Shown piece by piece: positions 42,267 through 54,064 of a stretch of 64,000 nt of DNA; within the stretch, counting starts at the first letter, position 1; each line of letters begins with the position of its first letter. This stretch comes from Dipteronia dyeriana. Taxonomy: Eukaryota; Streptophyta; Magnoliopsida; Sapindales; Sapindaceae. Made by a program: the position numbers and the translations under genes. Location of the stretch: assembly GCA_032871835.1 (NCBI GenBank), contig CM065297.1, forward strand, positions 45,264,203-45,328,202, written 5' to 3'. The notes below the pieces were generated by a model. That model had not been told where the DNA came from, made no database searches, and saw only the letters and a program-made list of their open reading frames with translations.

Positions 42267-44620
42267 TGTTGGGAATATGCTGGATAGCAAGAGTGTAACA
42301 ATGTATTTGACAATATTTTCATATTAATAAAGTGATTTTTAATTTAACAAATCTTACAGCATTTATAGTTTAATTAATATAATCGTCAAAAGTAAATAAT
42401 CGTAAGGTCAAAAGACTATGAGAAAAGAAGAATTGTTCATACATCAAGATATGTATGAGGTAGACACAATTCTTTAGTTAGCCTTGAATAATATTCACAA
42501 CTTAAGATAAAGGTTGGGCGCCTTTATCTTGTTAAAGTTATAGATTCTTTTGCTAGCATTTGAGTGGGATCAAATGTGTTATGATGAGTCTAAAATCATC
42601 AAAGTGTGGTGTCTTTAGGCAAAAGAATCTAGTGCACTAGGTGCATTGAATTGGATCACAATGAAATACTTTATCTACAACCGTCAATAGATAAAAGTTT
42701 TTCATTTGAAGACAATTGAAGAGTCTATCTCAATCCTGAGATAAATGATGGATTTATTGTTACAAGTGTTATCATTTGAGCTATCAATGAGTACGATTAT
42801 ATATCATAGTCTTTCCTCGTAAGTTTGGTGGTATTCATTTGTTAATTGATAGAGGACTTCATTTATAGATATGGACATCGTGGCTCCATTTATTAAATGA
42901 TAGTAGAATATCATCATATGGATGTTTAGAGGTATTGGATATTAAATCTTAATGTTAAGTTTTCAGTAGTGTCTATTGAAACATAGCTTCTGGACAAGTC
43001 AAAATATCCAAGTTCAAAATGTGGTCATATGAGTAAATATGGTAACTTGGAGAGCTATAGGTTGTCTATGAGCTCCAGGCGATTACTGGTATTCCTCACA
43101 AGGATACACTTTCTCCAATAAGGTTGTTTTTGGTATGAATGAGGAATATTAACTTATTCTATCTTTATTTAAAATTCAATTTTAGTTCTTCAGTGGAATG
43201 AACTAAAATTAATAGATCGGATCTAAGTGAATCATTTGTTGATTGTGGTTGGGTTGTGTCTATTGGTGCTTAAATTTAGATAGCTCACCAAGATCGCTAA
43301 TCCACACGAACTTGCATGGATCACTTGATATATTCTACCGGACCAATTTAGGGGTCCATCTAGAATAGTATTAAGGCATGTGAACTTGTTTCTTTTTGTA
43401 TGAATAGGTCTAGTTCACATGTGGACTTTTTTTATTAAGGTGCAATGGATTTAATAAAATATGAAAAATAATATATTGGCCCATGTATATGTGTTGGGCG
43501 GCAAGGCTATGTGAAATAGCTTAATATATTGTTTTTTATTTTATTATTTAATTAAATGAAAATTAATTAATTTCGTAATTAATTATTATTTAATTAAAAG
43601 TCAAAATCGTTTTTCTAGTAGGAGATGGTCTCCTAAAATTATACTATTTTTGGTAGTATAATCAATATTAAAGACTATATTTGATAAGTAGACAAATAAA
43701 AGGAATTTTTTATTTAATCAAATTAGGAAGTCTTAAATATGCTTACAAATACACTACTGAGACGGACTGAGAGTCTTGGTGTAGGAAAGAATTCTTTTTG
43801 GAAAAGAATTCTTTTTGGAAAAGAATTCTTGATCACCAAGTAAATCTACCTAAGGATAAAATTCTTCTTTGAAAATGATTCTTAACCACCAAGTAAATCC
43901 ACCTAAGGAAAGGATTCTTAACAACCAAGTAAATCCTTCTTAGAAAATGATTTGAAATCCTAATAAAATTCCAAGAAGTATTTCGGCCAGCCCTATATAT
44001 ATATATATAAAAAAAATTGGCCAGCCATATAGTTTTTCCAGGAGAAGAATTCAGCCAGCCCTAGTTATATATAGAAGGAGAATTCGGCTACTATAGAATT
44101 TGAGGGAGAAAAATCTGTTTTTGCTCTAGACAAAATTCGATCAACTCTAAGGAATAGTGTTAGATTCGGTAAAGAAGAACGGAAAGAAAGAACGTTTAGT
44201 TTTCGATAGTACGCTAGTAGCCTTTACATTAAAATGTTTTGCGTACAACATCGAATCAAGGTTCATGCCAGTTTCAATCAAATTGATTGATAATTCACAA
44301 GTGACCTATGTTCTTGCTTTCTTCTTGGAGTATTATTGTGACTAACAAAGAGAATTTTTTTTTTGTTTCCATCCTCAGGTATACAACTTAAAGAAAGGGA
44401 GCCCACACTCCTAGGTGATTCACGTTCGTGATTGGATTGTAAGATCTTTTGGATTCAATTCGGCGCTTGTTCAATCGTCATGAGAAAAAGGTACAATACT
44501 TATTATATACATCAATTAATCTGTGGTTAAGGTTCTTGCTATTAAAAAGGGAAATTTTTGAATTTATACCGAAACCCTTATTTTGATTTTTCACGCTTCC
44601 GTTGCACGATTTTCCCTGCA
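42267..44620 (+). repeat. A2 5' LTR
   Basis: 2354 bp, TGTTGGGAATATGC to CCCTGCA. Left flank CCAAC. It shares many variants with the LTR at 44825 (for example TTTAGGCAAAAG, GAAGACAATTGAAGAG and TGTTTAGAGG), so the two come from closely related sources. It contains degenerate 45-50 bp units with CACCAAGTAAATCC (43770-43945). Confidence 0.88.
43770..43945. repeat. Short tandem units in the family A LTR
   Basis: AAGAATTCTTTTTGGAA is repeated at an 18-bp offset near 43785-43830, followed by three units of roughly 45-50 bp with ATTCTT..CCACCAAGTAAATCC.CCTAAGGA. Comparable units occur at 46370-46460, 46535-46615 and 63140-63390. The number of units varies between LTR copies. Confidence 0.7.
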
Positions 44621-44824
44621 ATTGGTATCTAAGCCTGGTTGTACCCTTGATTAACCGGTGATAATTATGTTACATGGAAATGGAAAACTGGGCATAAGTT
44701 CGTTATGTGCACTCCTAAACCATTTACTCCTACTAATGAATCTACTCAAGAGCAAAGAGATGAGTATCAGCAGTGGGAGTCTTCTGATGAGATGACTAAA
44801 TGTTACATTATGGCCACCATCTCC
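44621..44824 (+). pseudogene. A2 internal fragment (PBS and start of gag)
   Basis: TGGTATCTAAGC (44623-44634) is a PBS with one main change. Then the sequence jumps to gag: GTGATAATTATGTTACATGG (NYV.WK segment) through GAGCAAAGAGATGAGTATCAG to CCACCATCTCC. The 1.2-kb leader seen at 21869 is missing. The gag is cut at 44824 by the A3 LTR; TCTCC (44820-44824) is the candidate target site. Confidence 0.75.
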
Positions 44825-47275
44825 TGTCAGGATTATGCTCGATAGCAAGAATATAATAATGTATTTGACAATCTTTTCATATTAATAAAGTGATTTCTAT
44901 TTTAACAAATCTTATAGCATTTATAGTTTAATTATTATAATTGTCAAAAGTAAATAATCATAAGGTCAAAAGACTATGAGAAAAGAAGAATTGTTCATAC
45001 ATCTAGATATGTATGAGGTAGACACAATTCTTTAGTTAGCCTTGAATAATATTCACAACTTAAGATAAAGGTTGGGCGCCTTTATCTTGTTAAAGTTATA
45101 GATTCTTTTGCTAGCATTTGAGTGGGATCAAATGTGTTATGATGAGTCTAAAATCATCAAAGTGTGGTGTCTTTAGGCAAAAGAATCTAGTGCACTAGGT
45201 GCATTGAATTGGATCACAATGAAATACTTTATCTACAACCGTCAATAGATAAAAGTTTTTCATTTGAAGACAATTGAAGAGTCTATCTCAATCCTGAGAT
45301 AAATGATGGATTTATTGTTACAAGTGTTATCATTTGAGCTATCAATGAGTACGATTATATAGCATAGTCTTTCCTCGATAGTTTGGTGGTATTCATTTGT
45401 TAATTGATAGAGGACTTCATTTATAGATATGGACATCGTGGCTCCATTTATTAAATGATAGTAGAATATCATCATATGGATGTTTAGAGGTATTGGATAT
45501 TAAATCTTAATGTTAAGTTTTCAGTAGTGTCTATTGAAACATAGCTTCTGGACAAGTCAAAATATCCAAGTTCAAAATGTGGTCATATGAGTAAATATGG
45601 TAACTTGGAGAGCTATAGGTGGTCTATGAGCTCCAGGCGATTACTGGTATTCCTCACGAGGATACACTTTCTCCAATAAGGTAGTTTTTGGTATGAATGA
45701 GTAACATCAACTTATTCTATCTTTATTTAAGAGTTCGATTTTAGTTCATTCAATTTTAGTTCTTTAGTGGAATGGACTAAAATTAAATAGATTGGACCTA
45801 AGTGAATCATTTGTTGATTGTGATTGGGTTGTGTCTATTGGAGCATAAATTTAGATAGCTCGCCAAGATCCCCAATCCACATGAACTTGCATGGATCACT
45901 TGTTATATTCTACCGGACCGATTTAGGGCTCTATCTAGAATTGTATTAAGGCATGTGAACTTGTTTCTTTTTATAAGAATGGGTCTAGTTCACATGCAGA
46001 CTTTTTGTTAAGGTCCAATGGATTTTAAAAATTAAAAATAATATTATATGGCCTATATACATGTGTTGGGCGGTAAGGCTATTGAGAATAGCTTAAATTA
46101 TATTATTTTTATTTTATTATTTAATTAAATGGAAATTAATTAATTTATTGATTAATTAATTATTTAATTATAAGTCAAAATCTTTTTCCGATTATGAGTT
46201 GGTCTTCTAAAAGTATACTATTGTTGGTAGTATAATTAATATTAAAGACTATATTTGATAAGTAAAAAAATAAAAGGAGTTATTTATCTAATCAAATTAG
46301 AAAGTCTTTAATATGGTTACAAACACACTATTGAGTTGGATTAGGAGTCTTGGTGTAGGATAGAATTCCTTTTTGGAAAGAATTCTTAACCACCAAGTAA
46401 TTCTACCTAAGGAAAGAATACTTAACAACCAAGTAAATCCTTCTTAGGAAACGAATAAAGTTTCCTAATACATATTCTATGAATTTCTGCCAGCTATGTA
46501 TATATAAGAGGAGGATAGAATTCCTTTTAGATAAGGATTCTTAACTACCAAATAAATCCACCTAAGGAAAGGATTCTTGCCAACCAAGTAAATCCTTCTT
46601 AGGAGAGGATTAATCATCCTATATATATATGTGTGTGTTTGAAATTCGGCCAGCCTATATAAATAACTGCAAGAATTAATTTTGGCCAAGCTTGGGACTT
46701 TCTAAGAGAGATTTTGGCCAAGCAAGAGAGAATTTTGAGGGAGAATTTTTATTTTATTTTTACTCTGGACAAAATTTGACAAACTCTAAGCAATAGTGTG
46801 TGAATTCAGCCAAGAAGAGAAAAAAGGGGAACATTTTTGTTTTCGATAGTATACTAGTATCCTTTACATCAAAAGGGTTTTGTGTACAACATCGAATCAA
46901 GGTTCATGCGAGTTTCATTCAAATTGATTGATAATTCACAAGTGACCAGACGTTCTTGGATTTTTCTCTTGGAGGATATTTGTAACTAACAAAGAAAAGA
47001 TTTTGTTTGTCTCCATCATCAGGTATACAATTTAAAGAATGGGAGCCCACGTTCCTAGGTGATTCACATTTGTGATTAGATTGGAAGATCTTATGGAATT
47101 GATTTGGCGCTTGTTCAATCGTCATGAGAAAAAGGTATGACACTTTTTATATACATCAATTAATCTAGGGTTATGGTTCTCGTTGTATAAAAGGGAAAAT
47201 TTTTTATTTATACGAAAACCCTAATTTTCATAAATTTTCTCACACTTCCGTTGCGTGTGGTTTTTTTTCCCTACA
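44825..47275 (+). repeat. A3 5' LTR
   Basis: 2451 bp, TGTCAGGATTATGC to CCCTACA, followed two bases later by the PBS. It pairs with 61618-64000, with many shared features including GCGGATAGAATTCCTTTTAG-like units near 46510 and 63290. Confidence 0.9.
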
Positions 47276-47277
47276 AT

Positions 47278-47289
47278 TGGTATCAGAGC
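47278..47289 (+). promoter_or_regulatory. Primer binding site of A3
   Basis: TGGTATCAGAGC, the exact usual initiator-Met tRNA site, two bases after the LTR. Confidence 0.9.
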
Positions 47290-48568
47290 CTGATTGTACC
47301 CTTGATTAATTGATGTATGTGTTCGTGAATATTTTTCTTTTTATTGTATATATGCATGTTTTAGAAAGAGATGGCACTACATGTATTCACATATATATTT
47401 ACATTGGAATGTATGGATATATATATTTGTTATATATGTGGTTTGTTATTGCTCAATTTTTGTCCTAGAACTTCAATGTATTTTGTTTTGGGATTGTAAC
47501 AAGAATGGTGGTCTATCATCGCCATAATTTCCTTCTTGGTAATTGATAAGTTTTTTTGTTGTTGTAATAATAAAAAAAACTAAAGTATTTTTATTTATAA
47601 TTCTTCTGTTAAACACTCAAGTTTTGAACACTCGAAGGTTTGAAGAATTAGGAGCAACCGGAACAAGTTTGGGACCATGCGAGCCGTAGCAACGAACGTG
47701 CGTGCGAAGAGCACGTAACCACATTTTTTGTGGCATGGGCTGCGTTCGGCAGCCCTATGGAAGCCATGGGCTGCGCATGGCAGCCTTTTTATGGGTTTGT
47801 GGCATGCGCACGCCCACGGGTGAAGATTTGTTCGCCAAGAAAGGAGTTTTTGTATTCCAAGACATATGTAATTTACTTGTTTTTCTAGGATGGACCAAAA
47901 TTGTAGCTATTTACATTTTTGTAAATATTGAAATGTTTGTCATTGTTTGATAACATGTAATATAGAATAAGAGTGCCACTCATATATCTCTTTTGGTATG
48001 AACTTGCATTGAATGGTTTAAGTATCTAAATTGGCATCTAGATAACTTGGTAAATTATTCTTTGGAATTCGATCACACGCCTTAAACAATTGAGTGGGAG
48101 AAGGTGTTTTAGAACACCTACAGCCTCCATGTTTAGTTGAGCTTTATGTTTCGTGAATAACCTCCCAAGAGGTATTCATGAATGGAATTTAGCTAGATAC
48201 TACTTTACAAGGATAGACTAGACAATTTGCCCAAACGATATCTACTCCCAAAAGAGGGATATTCGTAAGGGATTATATTGAACGTCGATAACTTGGTAAC
48301 ACACTCAATGTAATTTTATTAATATCCTCTAGAGAATTCTTGTTAATAAAATTGCAAGGCTGAATAGAAAACGTTGGTTGTTATGTTAACAATTAGGTGG
48401 GACCTAGTCCAACTAGTAAATGGTATGTACTCCCAAAGGAGGCGTGTCATTTTTGGGTGTTGGATCGCCGTTGAATTTTTTCTATTGAATTATTTTATTT
48501 AATTCAAGATAAATATTCAAAAGTGATATATCATGATTGTTTACTTATATAATTTTTGTTATTAAAAA
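47290..48568 (+). other. A3 untranslated leader with two GC-rich hairpins
   Basis: It aligns with 21869-23221. Two perfect hairpins: GGGCTGCGTTCGGCAGCCC (47737-47755) and GGCTGCGCATGGCAGCC (47769-47785), followed by CGCACGCCCACGGG. The loop differs from the copy at 22355 while the stem is unchanged. No supported gene; the short frame 47702-47950 is a by-product of the GC-rich stretch. Confidence 0.65.
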
Positions 48569-48930
48569 GAAATCATGTATAAGTTCATTCTGTATCTTAA
48601 CCACCAAACTAATGAATCTACTCAGGAGCAAAGAGATGAGTAGTAGTAGTGGAAGAATTTAGATGAGATGGCTTAATGTAAGTTACATTATGGCCATCAT
48701 CTCCAACGTGTTGCAACAACAACATGAAGGAATGGAGACTGCTACCGATATTATGATGTCTCTAGATAGGGATTCATATGGTTGGTAAAGTTGCTTTTGA
48801 AGGTCAAGAAACAACAGAGGAAAAAGAAACTTGGGCCTTCTTAGAGGGAGACCAAGAAAGTAACCAAGATCAAAGGGAAGTGTTTCCTTTGTGGTGAAAA
48901 GGGTTAAAGGAATAGACTGAATAAGAATGA
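48569..48930 (+). pseudogene. A3 gag, strongly deleted
   Basis: From AATCATGTATAAG to GGTGAAAAGGGTTAAAGG. It keeps the short EQRDE segment, part of the capsid and a half zinc knuckle KGKCFLCGEKG; the His and last Cys of the knuckle are missing because the sequence jumps to RNRLN and the post-protease region. This half knuckle is absent from the other two family A copies. Confidence 0.75.
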
Positions 48931-49848
48931 ATTCAACTTGCACTTTGGCAATGGAGCGTTGGTGTCTACTAGTGGAGTGGGAGATATTTGAATCAATTTA
49001 AATTCTAGTAGGCATTTAGATTTAATAAACGTTTATTACGTACCTCAATCCAAGAGGAATTTAATTTCAGTTTCTTGTTTAAATAAATTTTGTTATTCGG
49101 TTACTTTTAATAAAGCTTTTATTATTAATAAGAATAACAAAATTATTTGCAAAGGTACATTGGAAAATAGTTTATTCTATTTGAATGGAAATATCTCTCA
49201 CTTGTTGGACACAGAATCAACGGAACCTAATCATAAAAGAGTAAAAATATCAAAAGATGAAACCTACCTATGGCATTGGCGCCTAGGTCATATTAACCTT
49301 AATAGGATTAAAAGATTGGTAAGTGACGGACCTCTAAGTGACTTAAAGGTTGATGATCTACCAACTTGTAAATCTTGTTTGGAAGGTAAAATGACCAAAA
49401 GGTCGTTTACGACCAAAGGCACAAGAGCCATTGAATGTTTAGGTTTGATACACACTGATGTGTGTGGACCTATGAGCATTCAAGATAGAGGTGGATATGA
49501 GTACTTCATCACTTTCATGGATGATCGCTCGAGATTTGGTTATGTGTATCTCATGAGACATAAGTTGGATGCTTTTGAAATGTTCAAAGCATTTAAAGCT
49601 GAAGTAGAAAATCAGCTTGAGAAACACATAAAAATCTTGATATCTGATCGTGGTGGAGAATATCTATCTGGTGAGTTTCAGTAATATCTTATTGATAATG
49701 GGATAAATTCTCAGTTTTCTGCACCAGGCACACCTCAACAAAATAGGGTGGCAGAAAGGAGAAATATAACTCTTTTGGATATGGTTAGGTCTATATTGAG
49801 TTATTCAACACTCCCTAATTCTTTTGGGGATAAGCTTTACAAACGGCA
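48931..49848 (+). pseudogene. A3 pre-integrase and integrase core
   Basis: The longest piece, 49160-49684 (174 residues), has YLWHWRLGHINLNRIKRLV (pre-integrase with intact WH), CKSCLEGKM, LIHTDVCGPM (first Asp), FITFMDDRSRFGYVYLM and LISDRGGEY (second Asp). TAA at 49682 replaces a Gln codon; VAERRN with the catalytic Glu follows at about 49750. One T is missing in the ATTCTTTTGGGG run near 49815 compared with A1, which shifts the frame. The active site would be complete without these two changes. Confidence 0.88.
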
Positions 49849-50619
49849 ATGTACATTCTAAATGATGTACCATCTAAGTTGGTTCCTAAAATGCCGCATG
49901 AGTTGTGGACCAGACGAAAGCCTAGTTTACAACACTTAAGGATATTTGGATGTCCTGAGCAAGTGTTAAAAGGAAAGACAGAAAAGATGGAACCCCATTC
50001 AGAAACATGCATATTTGTAGGGTATCAAAAAGGAACAAAAGGATATTATTTTTATAGTCTTTCAGATCTTAAAGTATTTGTTTCGACAAATGCTAAATTT
50101 CTGGGAAAGGACTATATGAATAATTTTTTGCCTAAAAGTAGAATTGTCCTGAATGAGCTTTTAGGAGATACAATTCCACAAGAGGTTTCGCAACCAAGCC
50201 CAATTGTTAGTTCCGTACCAACACAAGATCAACAATCTACCATACCTCATCGTAGTGGGAGGATTGTTAGACAACCCGAGAGATACATCGATCTAGGAGA
50301 ATCTGTAGAGAATCTTCCGAAAGATGACCCCCATACTTACAAGGACGCAATGGAAGATGTTGATTGTCACCACTGGCAAAAGTCAATGCAATTCGAAATT
50401 GAATCTATGTTCAAAAACAAAGTCTGGTCTCCTGTAGACTTGCCTAAAGGGATAAAACCCATTAGGTGCAAGTGGGTATACAAGAGGAAAAGAGGAATGG
50501 ATGGAAAGGTGGAAACCTTTAAAGCTAGATTGGTAGCTAAGGTTATACACAAAAGGAAGGTATCAATTATGAAGAAACCTTCTCTCCTGTGGCCATGCTT
50601 AAATCCATTAGAATACTCT
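49849..50619 (+). pseudogene. A3 integrase C-terminus and start of reverse transcriptase, cut by element B
   Basis: 257-residue frame. MYILNDVPSKLVPKMPHELW and the IFGCPEQVL to CIFVGYQKGTKGYYFY part are the Copia integrase C-terminal region; a low-complexity linker (SQPSPIVSSVPTQDQQS) leads to RT (HWQKSMQFEIESMFKNKVW, RCKWVYKRKR). A one-base deletion near 50540 (GCTAAGG versus GCTAAAGG in A1) shifts the frame before KGYTQ. The sequence stops at the target site ACTCT (50615-50619) of element B and resumes at 60329. Confidence 0.87.
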
Positions 50620-50967
50620 TGAACAGTCCTCATTTTGTTGATTGGCTTATTTCGTGAACAGCCACATTGTTGGGGTTCATGTAAGGGTAGCTTAGGCTCT
50701 CAAGACTTCAAGAGGAGAAGTGTCAAAGGTAAAATTCTTGTGCTTACTTACTTTGAAGAGATAATTGCACACACTCACATATTCATGCATAACTCTTGAT
50801 CTTATTTGTTGAGTGTTTTCATGTGTGCATTTTAGTTTACCTGACTCTTGTTGACCTATTTGCATCTTGCTATGAAAGTTGTATGTCATGCTAGGCATTA
50901 AAATAGGATGCAATTTCATCACTCTTGAACTTATTGGTTTGTGCATTTGAGTGTTGAAAAATAGTCC

Positions 50968-51255
50968 TTACGCTGGTGGTGCGCTACTTGACCAGCGCAC
51001 CTCACCAGCGCAACTTTCACAGTGGACCGCATCTAGTCGTGCACCACTGATCTGCGCTGCTGCACCCGCACGTAGCTGAAAAATGTAGGTGTGCGCTACT
51101 CGTCTAGCGCATCCTCACCGGTGCAAAATTCCTAGAGAATCTGCGCTTGTATTGCACTACTAGATGCGCCACTCGACCATCGCCTGTTTTAAAAAATAGG
51201 ATGTGCGCTGGTGGTGCGCTGCTCGACCAGCGCACGTCACCAGCGCACGCAGAGG
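50968..51255. repeat. Hairpin cluster in the element B 5' LTR
   Basis: Four GC-rich units. The last is the strongest: GTGCGCTGGTG (51203-51213) pairs with CACCAGCGCAC (51238-51248), and the inner GTGCGCT (51214-51220) with AGCGCAC (51229-51235), leaving loop GCTCGACC and a 2-nt bulge. It lies about 60-350 bases upstream of the TATA-like run. Confidence 0.85.
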
Positions 51256-51303
51256 AAGCAAGAACATTTTTTTCCAAAAACGACCTCACTTTGATTGGAT
51301 CAT

Positions 51304-51320
51304 ATATATATATATATATA
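51304..51320 (+). promoter_or_regulatory. TATA-like run in the element B LTR
   Basis: A TA repeat after TTTGATTGGATCA. Matching runs occur at 26549-26560 and 59419-59432, always between the hairpin cluster and AACTCAATGCCTTAAGGTCG. It is the only plausible TATA element in the LTR; the transcription start is not known. Confidence 0.45.
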
Positions 51321-52213
51321 ACTCAATGCCTTAAGGTCGTGTATGAGTTAAGAATATCACATTTCTTCCTTAGAACACATTTCAAAGGAAAAACATTTCC
51401 AAGAACTCATTTTTAATCACACAAAAGCATTCCCATGAGCATCAAATCTTCATCTTGCATCATCTAAGTTCATCTAGAGTGCATCTATGGATAGGGTTTC
51501 TTCATCACATCTTGTTTGGTAAGCTCTTCACTATCTTCTTGCAAGTTAAGTGTTTTCCTTACTAAACCATCTCTTTAATTAATTGTATTCTCTTAGATTA
51601 TTTCTAGATACAAATTAGAGATTGTTGTGATGCCATGATTGAGTGTTGTATTGTGATAGCTTCATAGGATTGTTTGATCTATGTTTAGCTAAGCTATTTG
51701 AACATGTCATTTAGCACTTGATATCTAGGATTGCATTGATTGCCATCTCATTATCCTAGATAAGCATATAGGGTTTCCTAGCCTTGTTTGTTCATTGAAT
51801 ATCATTATATATTCTCTTAGGACACTTTATCTCTTCATTTAGAAGTAAGACTTGTGTTGCTTCCGGGAGTAGGTAGCTTAAAGGACAAGCATGATGAACT
51901 AGGTTCACTTATACCGGGATTAGGTAGTGGTGGAGGATTAAACCGGGATTAGGTTGTAATTCCTTTATCATTAGTGGATTCGAGGTTCTAGTGTGGCGCA
52001 CTCATCAGCCCGTGGTTTTTCACATTTGGAGGGTTTCCACGTATATCTCAAGTGTTTTTACTATTTCCGCATTCATTGCACTTGTGATATCTTTGCAACT
52101 AGATAGGGGTATTTTCGTCAACTTGACTCTTAGCGAAAATTGGGTAAAAGTTAATTATAATCTATTCACCCCCTCTCTAGATTAATTTTACGCACCATAT
52201 TATTTGTTTCAAT

Positions 52214-52225
52214 TGGTATCAGAGC
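52214..52225 (+). promoter_or_regulatory. Primer binding site of element B
   Basis: TGGTATCAGAGC two bases after the 5' LTR, the exact initiator-Met type site. Confidence 0.92.
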
Positions 52226-52307
52226 AAGTTCCTAGACATACATAGGTGATCCTTGCTCATTTTAGTGTGTGTTGCATTTTATTTGTTTGTGTTGACCATT
52301 TATACAC

Positions 52308-53030
52308 TTGCATTCATATCATTCATTCATAAACACATTGAGTGGAAACGGTGGCAATGAGGGAGCTTCCAGCAACAGACCTCCACTTCTCACCGGGTTG
52401 AATTATGCCTCTTGGAAAGGCAAGATGGAGTCATACATATGCCAAATTCATGATAGGGCATGGATGGCGGTTGCAGATGGCTACATTCCACCCATGATGA
52501 CTCCCGCAGATGGAGGAGATGATGTACTCAAACCAATGGCTTAGTGGAATGCACAAGAGTTTGAGGCTTCAAAGTGGAATAGGAAGGCAATGCATGCCAT
52601 CCTTTGTGCAATGGATGATAACCAATACAAGTTGGTTCAAAATACTAGGATAGCTAAGGAAGCATGGGATATCCTAGAAGTTGAACATGAGGGAGCCGAC
52701 GTGGTTAAGGAATCGAAGCTTCAAGTTCTCCAAATGCAATTCGAATTGCTCAAGATGGATAAGAATGAGTGCTTCAATGATTTTGAAATAAGGTTGATGG
52801 ACATTGTGAACCAAAGTCATCAACTTGGTGATCCTTATTCGGATAGGAAGATCAAGCAGAAGATTATGAGATCTTTACCCGATAGGTTTGAGTCTAAGGT
52901 GATGGCTTTGGAAGAAAATAGTGGTTACAAGGACATGAAGCTAAATGAAGTGATTGGGTGGCTTCTAGCATATGAATCTAGGAAATGTCCCAACCCCACA
53001 CCATCAAAGAAGCAAAAAATATTGCTTTGA
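52308..53030 (+). pseudogene. Element B gag, capsid part
   Basis: 52308-52544 and 52590-53030 share one phase, separated by a TAG at 52542 and with no ATG before 52426; the original start codon seems lost (the open frame begins TTG). Motifs: SSNRPPLLTGLNYASWKGKM, WMAVADGY, AKEAWDILEVEHEGADVVKE, FNDFEIRLMDIVNQSHQLGD, PDRFESKVMALEE. These are SIRE-type gag. A one-base change near 53000 shifts into the next phase. Confidence 0.88.
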
Positions 53031-53311
53031 AGGCCTCTAAAGTTGAGAATGAGGAAGGTGATGACTCGGATGAAGAGATGTTCTTGCTAATGAGGAAGTT
53101 CACAAAATTCTACAAGTCCGAGAAGAAAGGCTTTGGATCCAAAGGTCAAGACTTGAAGAAAAAGGCTCCCTTCAAGAAGTTTGAGCCTAGGCAAGAGAAG
53201 ACCGAGAAGAAAGGAGTCCAATGCTATGAATGTGGTGGAATAGGTCACTTTTCCCCGGATTGTGCAAATGACAAGAACAAGAAGAAGGGAAAAGTGATGG
53301 CTGCAACATAG
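52985..53311 (+). pseudogene. Element B gag, zinc-knuckle part
   Basis: 108 residues continuing gag in the next phase: an acidic segment (VENEEGDDSDEEMFLLM), a basic linker and the knuckle CYECGGIGHFSPDC (C-X2-C-X4-H-X4-C), then a Lys-rich tail. TAG at 53309 interrupts before the next segment, which begins SESDDSNEGDESSDDEE in the same phase. Confidence 0.87.
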
Positions 53312-54064
53312 AGTGAAAGTGATGACTCTAATGAAGGAGATGAGTCTTCGGATGATGAAGAACTCATGGCTAACTTCATAGCATTTACATCCTCTCTTAG
53401 GAGCAAACATGCTAGTGAAGAAGATTATGATAGTCAAGAAGGAGACTACTCAAGTGATGATGGATCTTCATCACAAACCACAAATGGAAGTGTGGATAAG
53501 ATGGATCTCAAGGACTACATGGCTAAGTTTGATAGCTCAAGATTAAAGAACAAGAATGAGATCAAGAGATTAAAAGAAGAAAATCTAGATCTCTCAACTC
53601 AAGTTGACCAACTAAATAAAGAGTTGCAAAGATCTAAGAGGAGTGAAGAAGGGTTGAAGAAAGAGCTTGAAGATGCTAGAGAGTTATTGGCCAAGATGAA
53701 CTCTAGCACCAAGAAACTTGACCACATGCTAGATGTTGGAAAAAGGCCAAGTGATAAGAAGGGGCTTGGGTTTGAAGATGACAAGATGTCCTCCACTCCA
53801 AGCAAGACCATTTTTGTAAGAAGTATGAACTTCAATGGGTCCTGTTCTCATCAAACTCCTAGGAAGAAGCTTGATCTAGGAGAGTGTTCAAGTAGTGCTC
53901 AAGTGAAGATGGCAGCAAGAAGCCCACCTCAAGCTCATCCTACAAGGGCTCCTCAAGTTAACTTCCCTCAACCAAAAGCTCACAAAGGGAAGACACCCAT
54001 CATGCAAGCTCAACCAAGGAAGCAATCAAGTTTTGCTCAACAACAAATAAGGAAAGCTCCTTAA
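53312..54064 (+). pseudogene. Element B gag, coiled-coil part
   Basis: The open piece 53366-54064 (232 residues) starts MANFIAFTSSLRSKHASEED and contains a strong coiled coil (LKEENLDLSTQVDQLNKELQ and LKKELEDARELLAKM). A Pro/Gln/Lys-rich tail ends at TAA (54062) in place of a Gln codon. The corresponding part of element C also lies between two knuckles. Confidence 0.85.

Larger units (their letters stand above)
50620..52211 (+). repeat. Element B 5' LTR
   Basis: 1592 bp, TGAACAGTCC to TTTCA. It includes the hairpin cluster (50968-51255), a TATA-like run (51304-51320) and CCGGGATTAGGT repeats (51860-51955). It pairs with 58752-60323. Confidence 0.93.
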
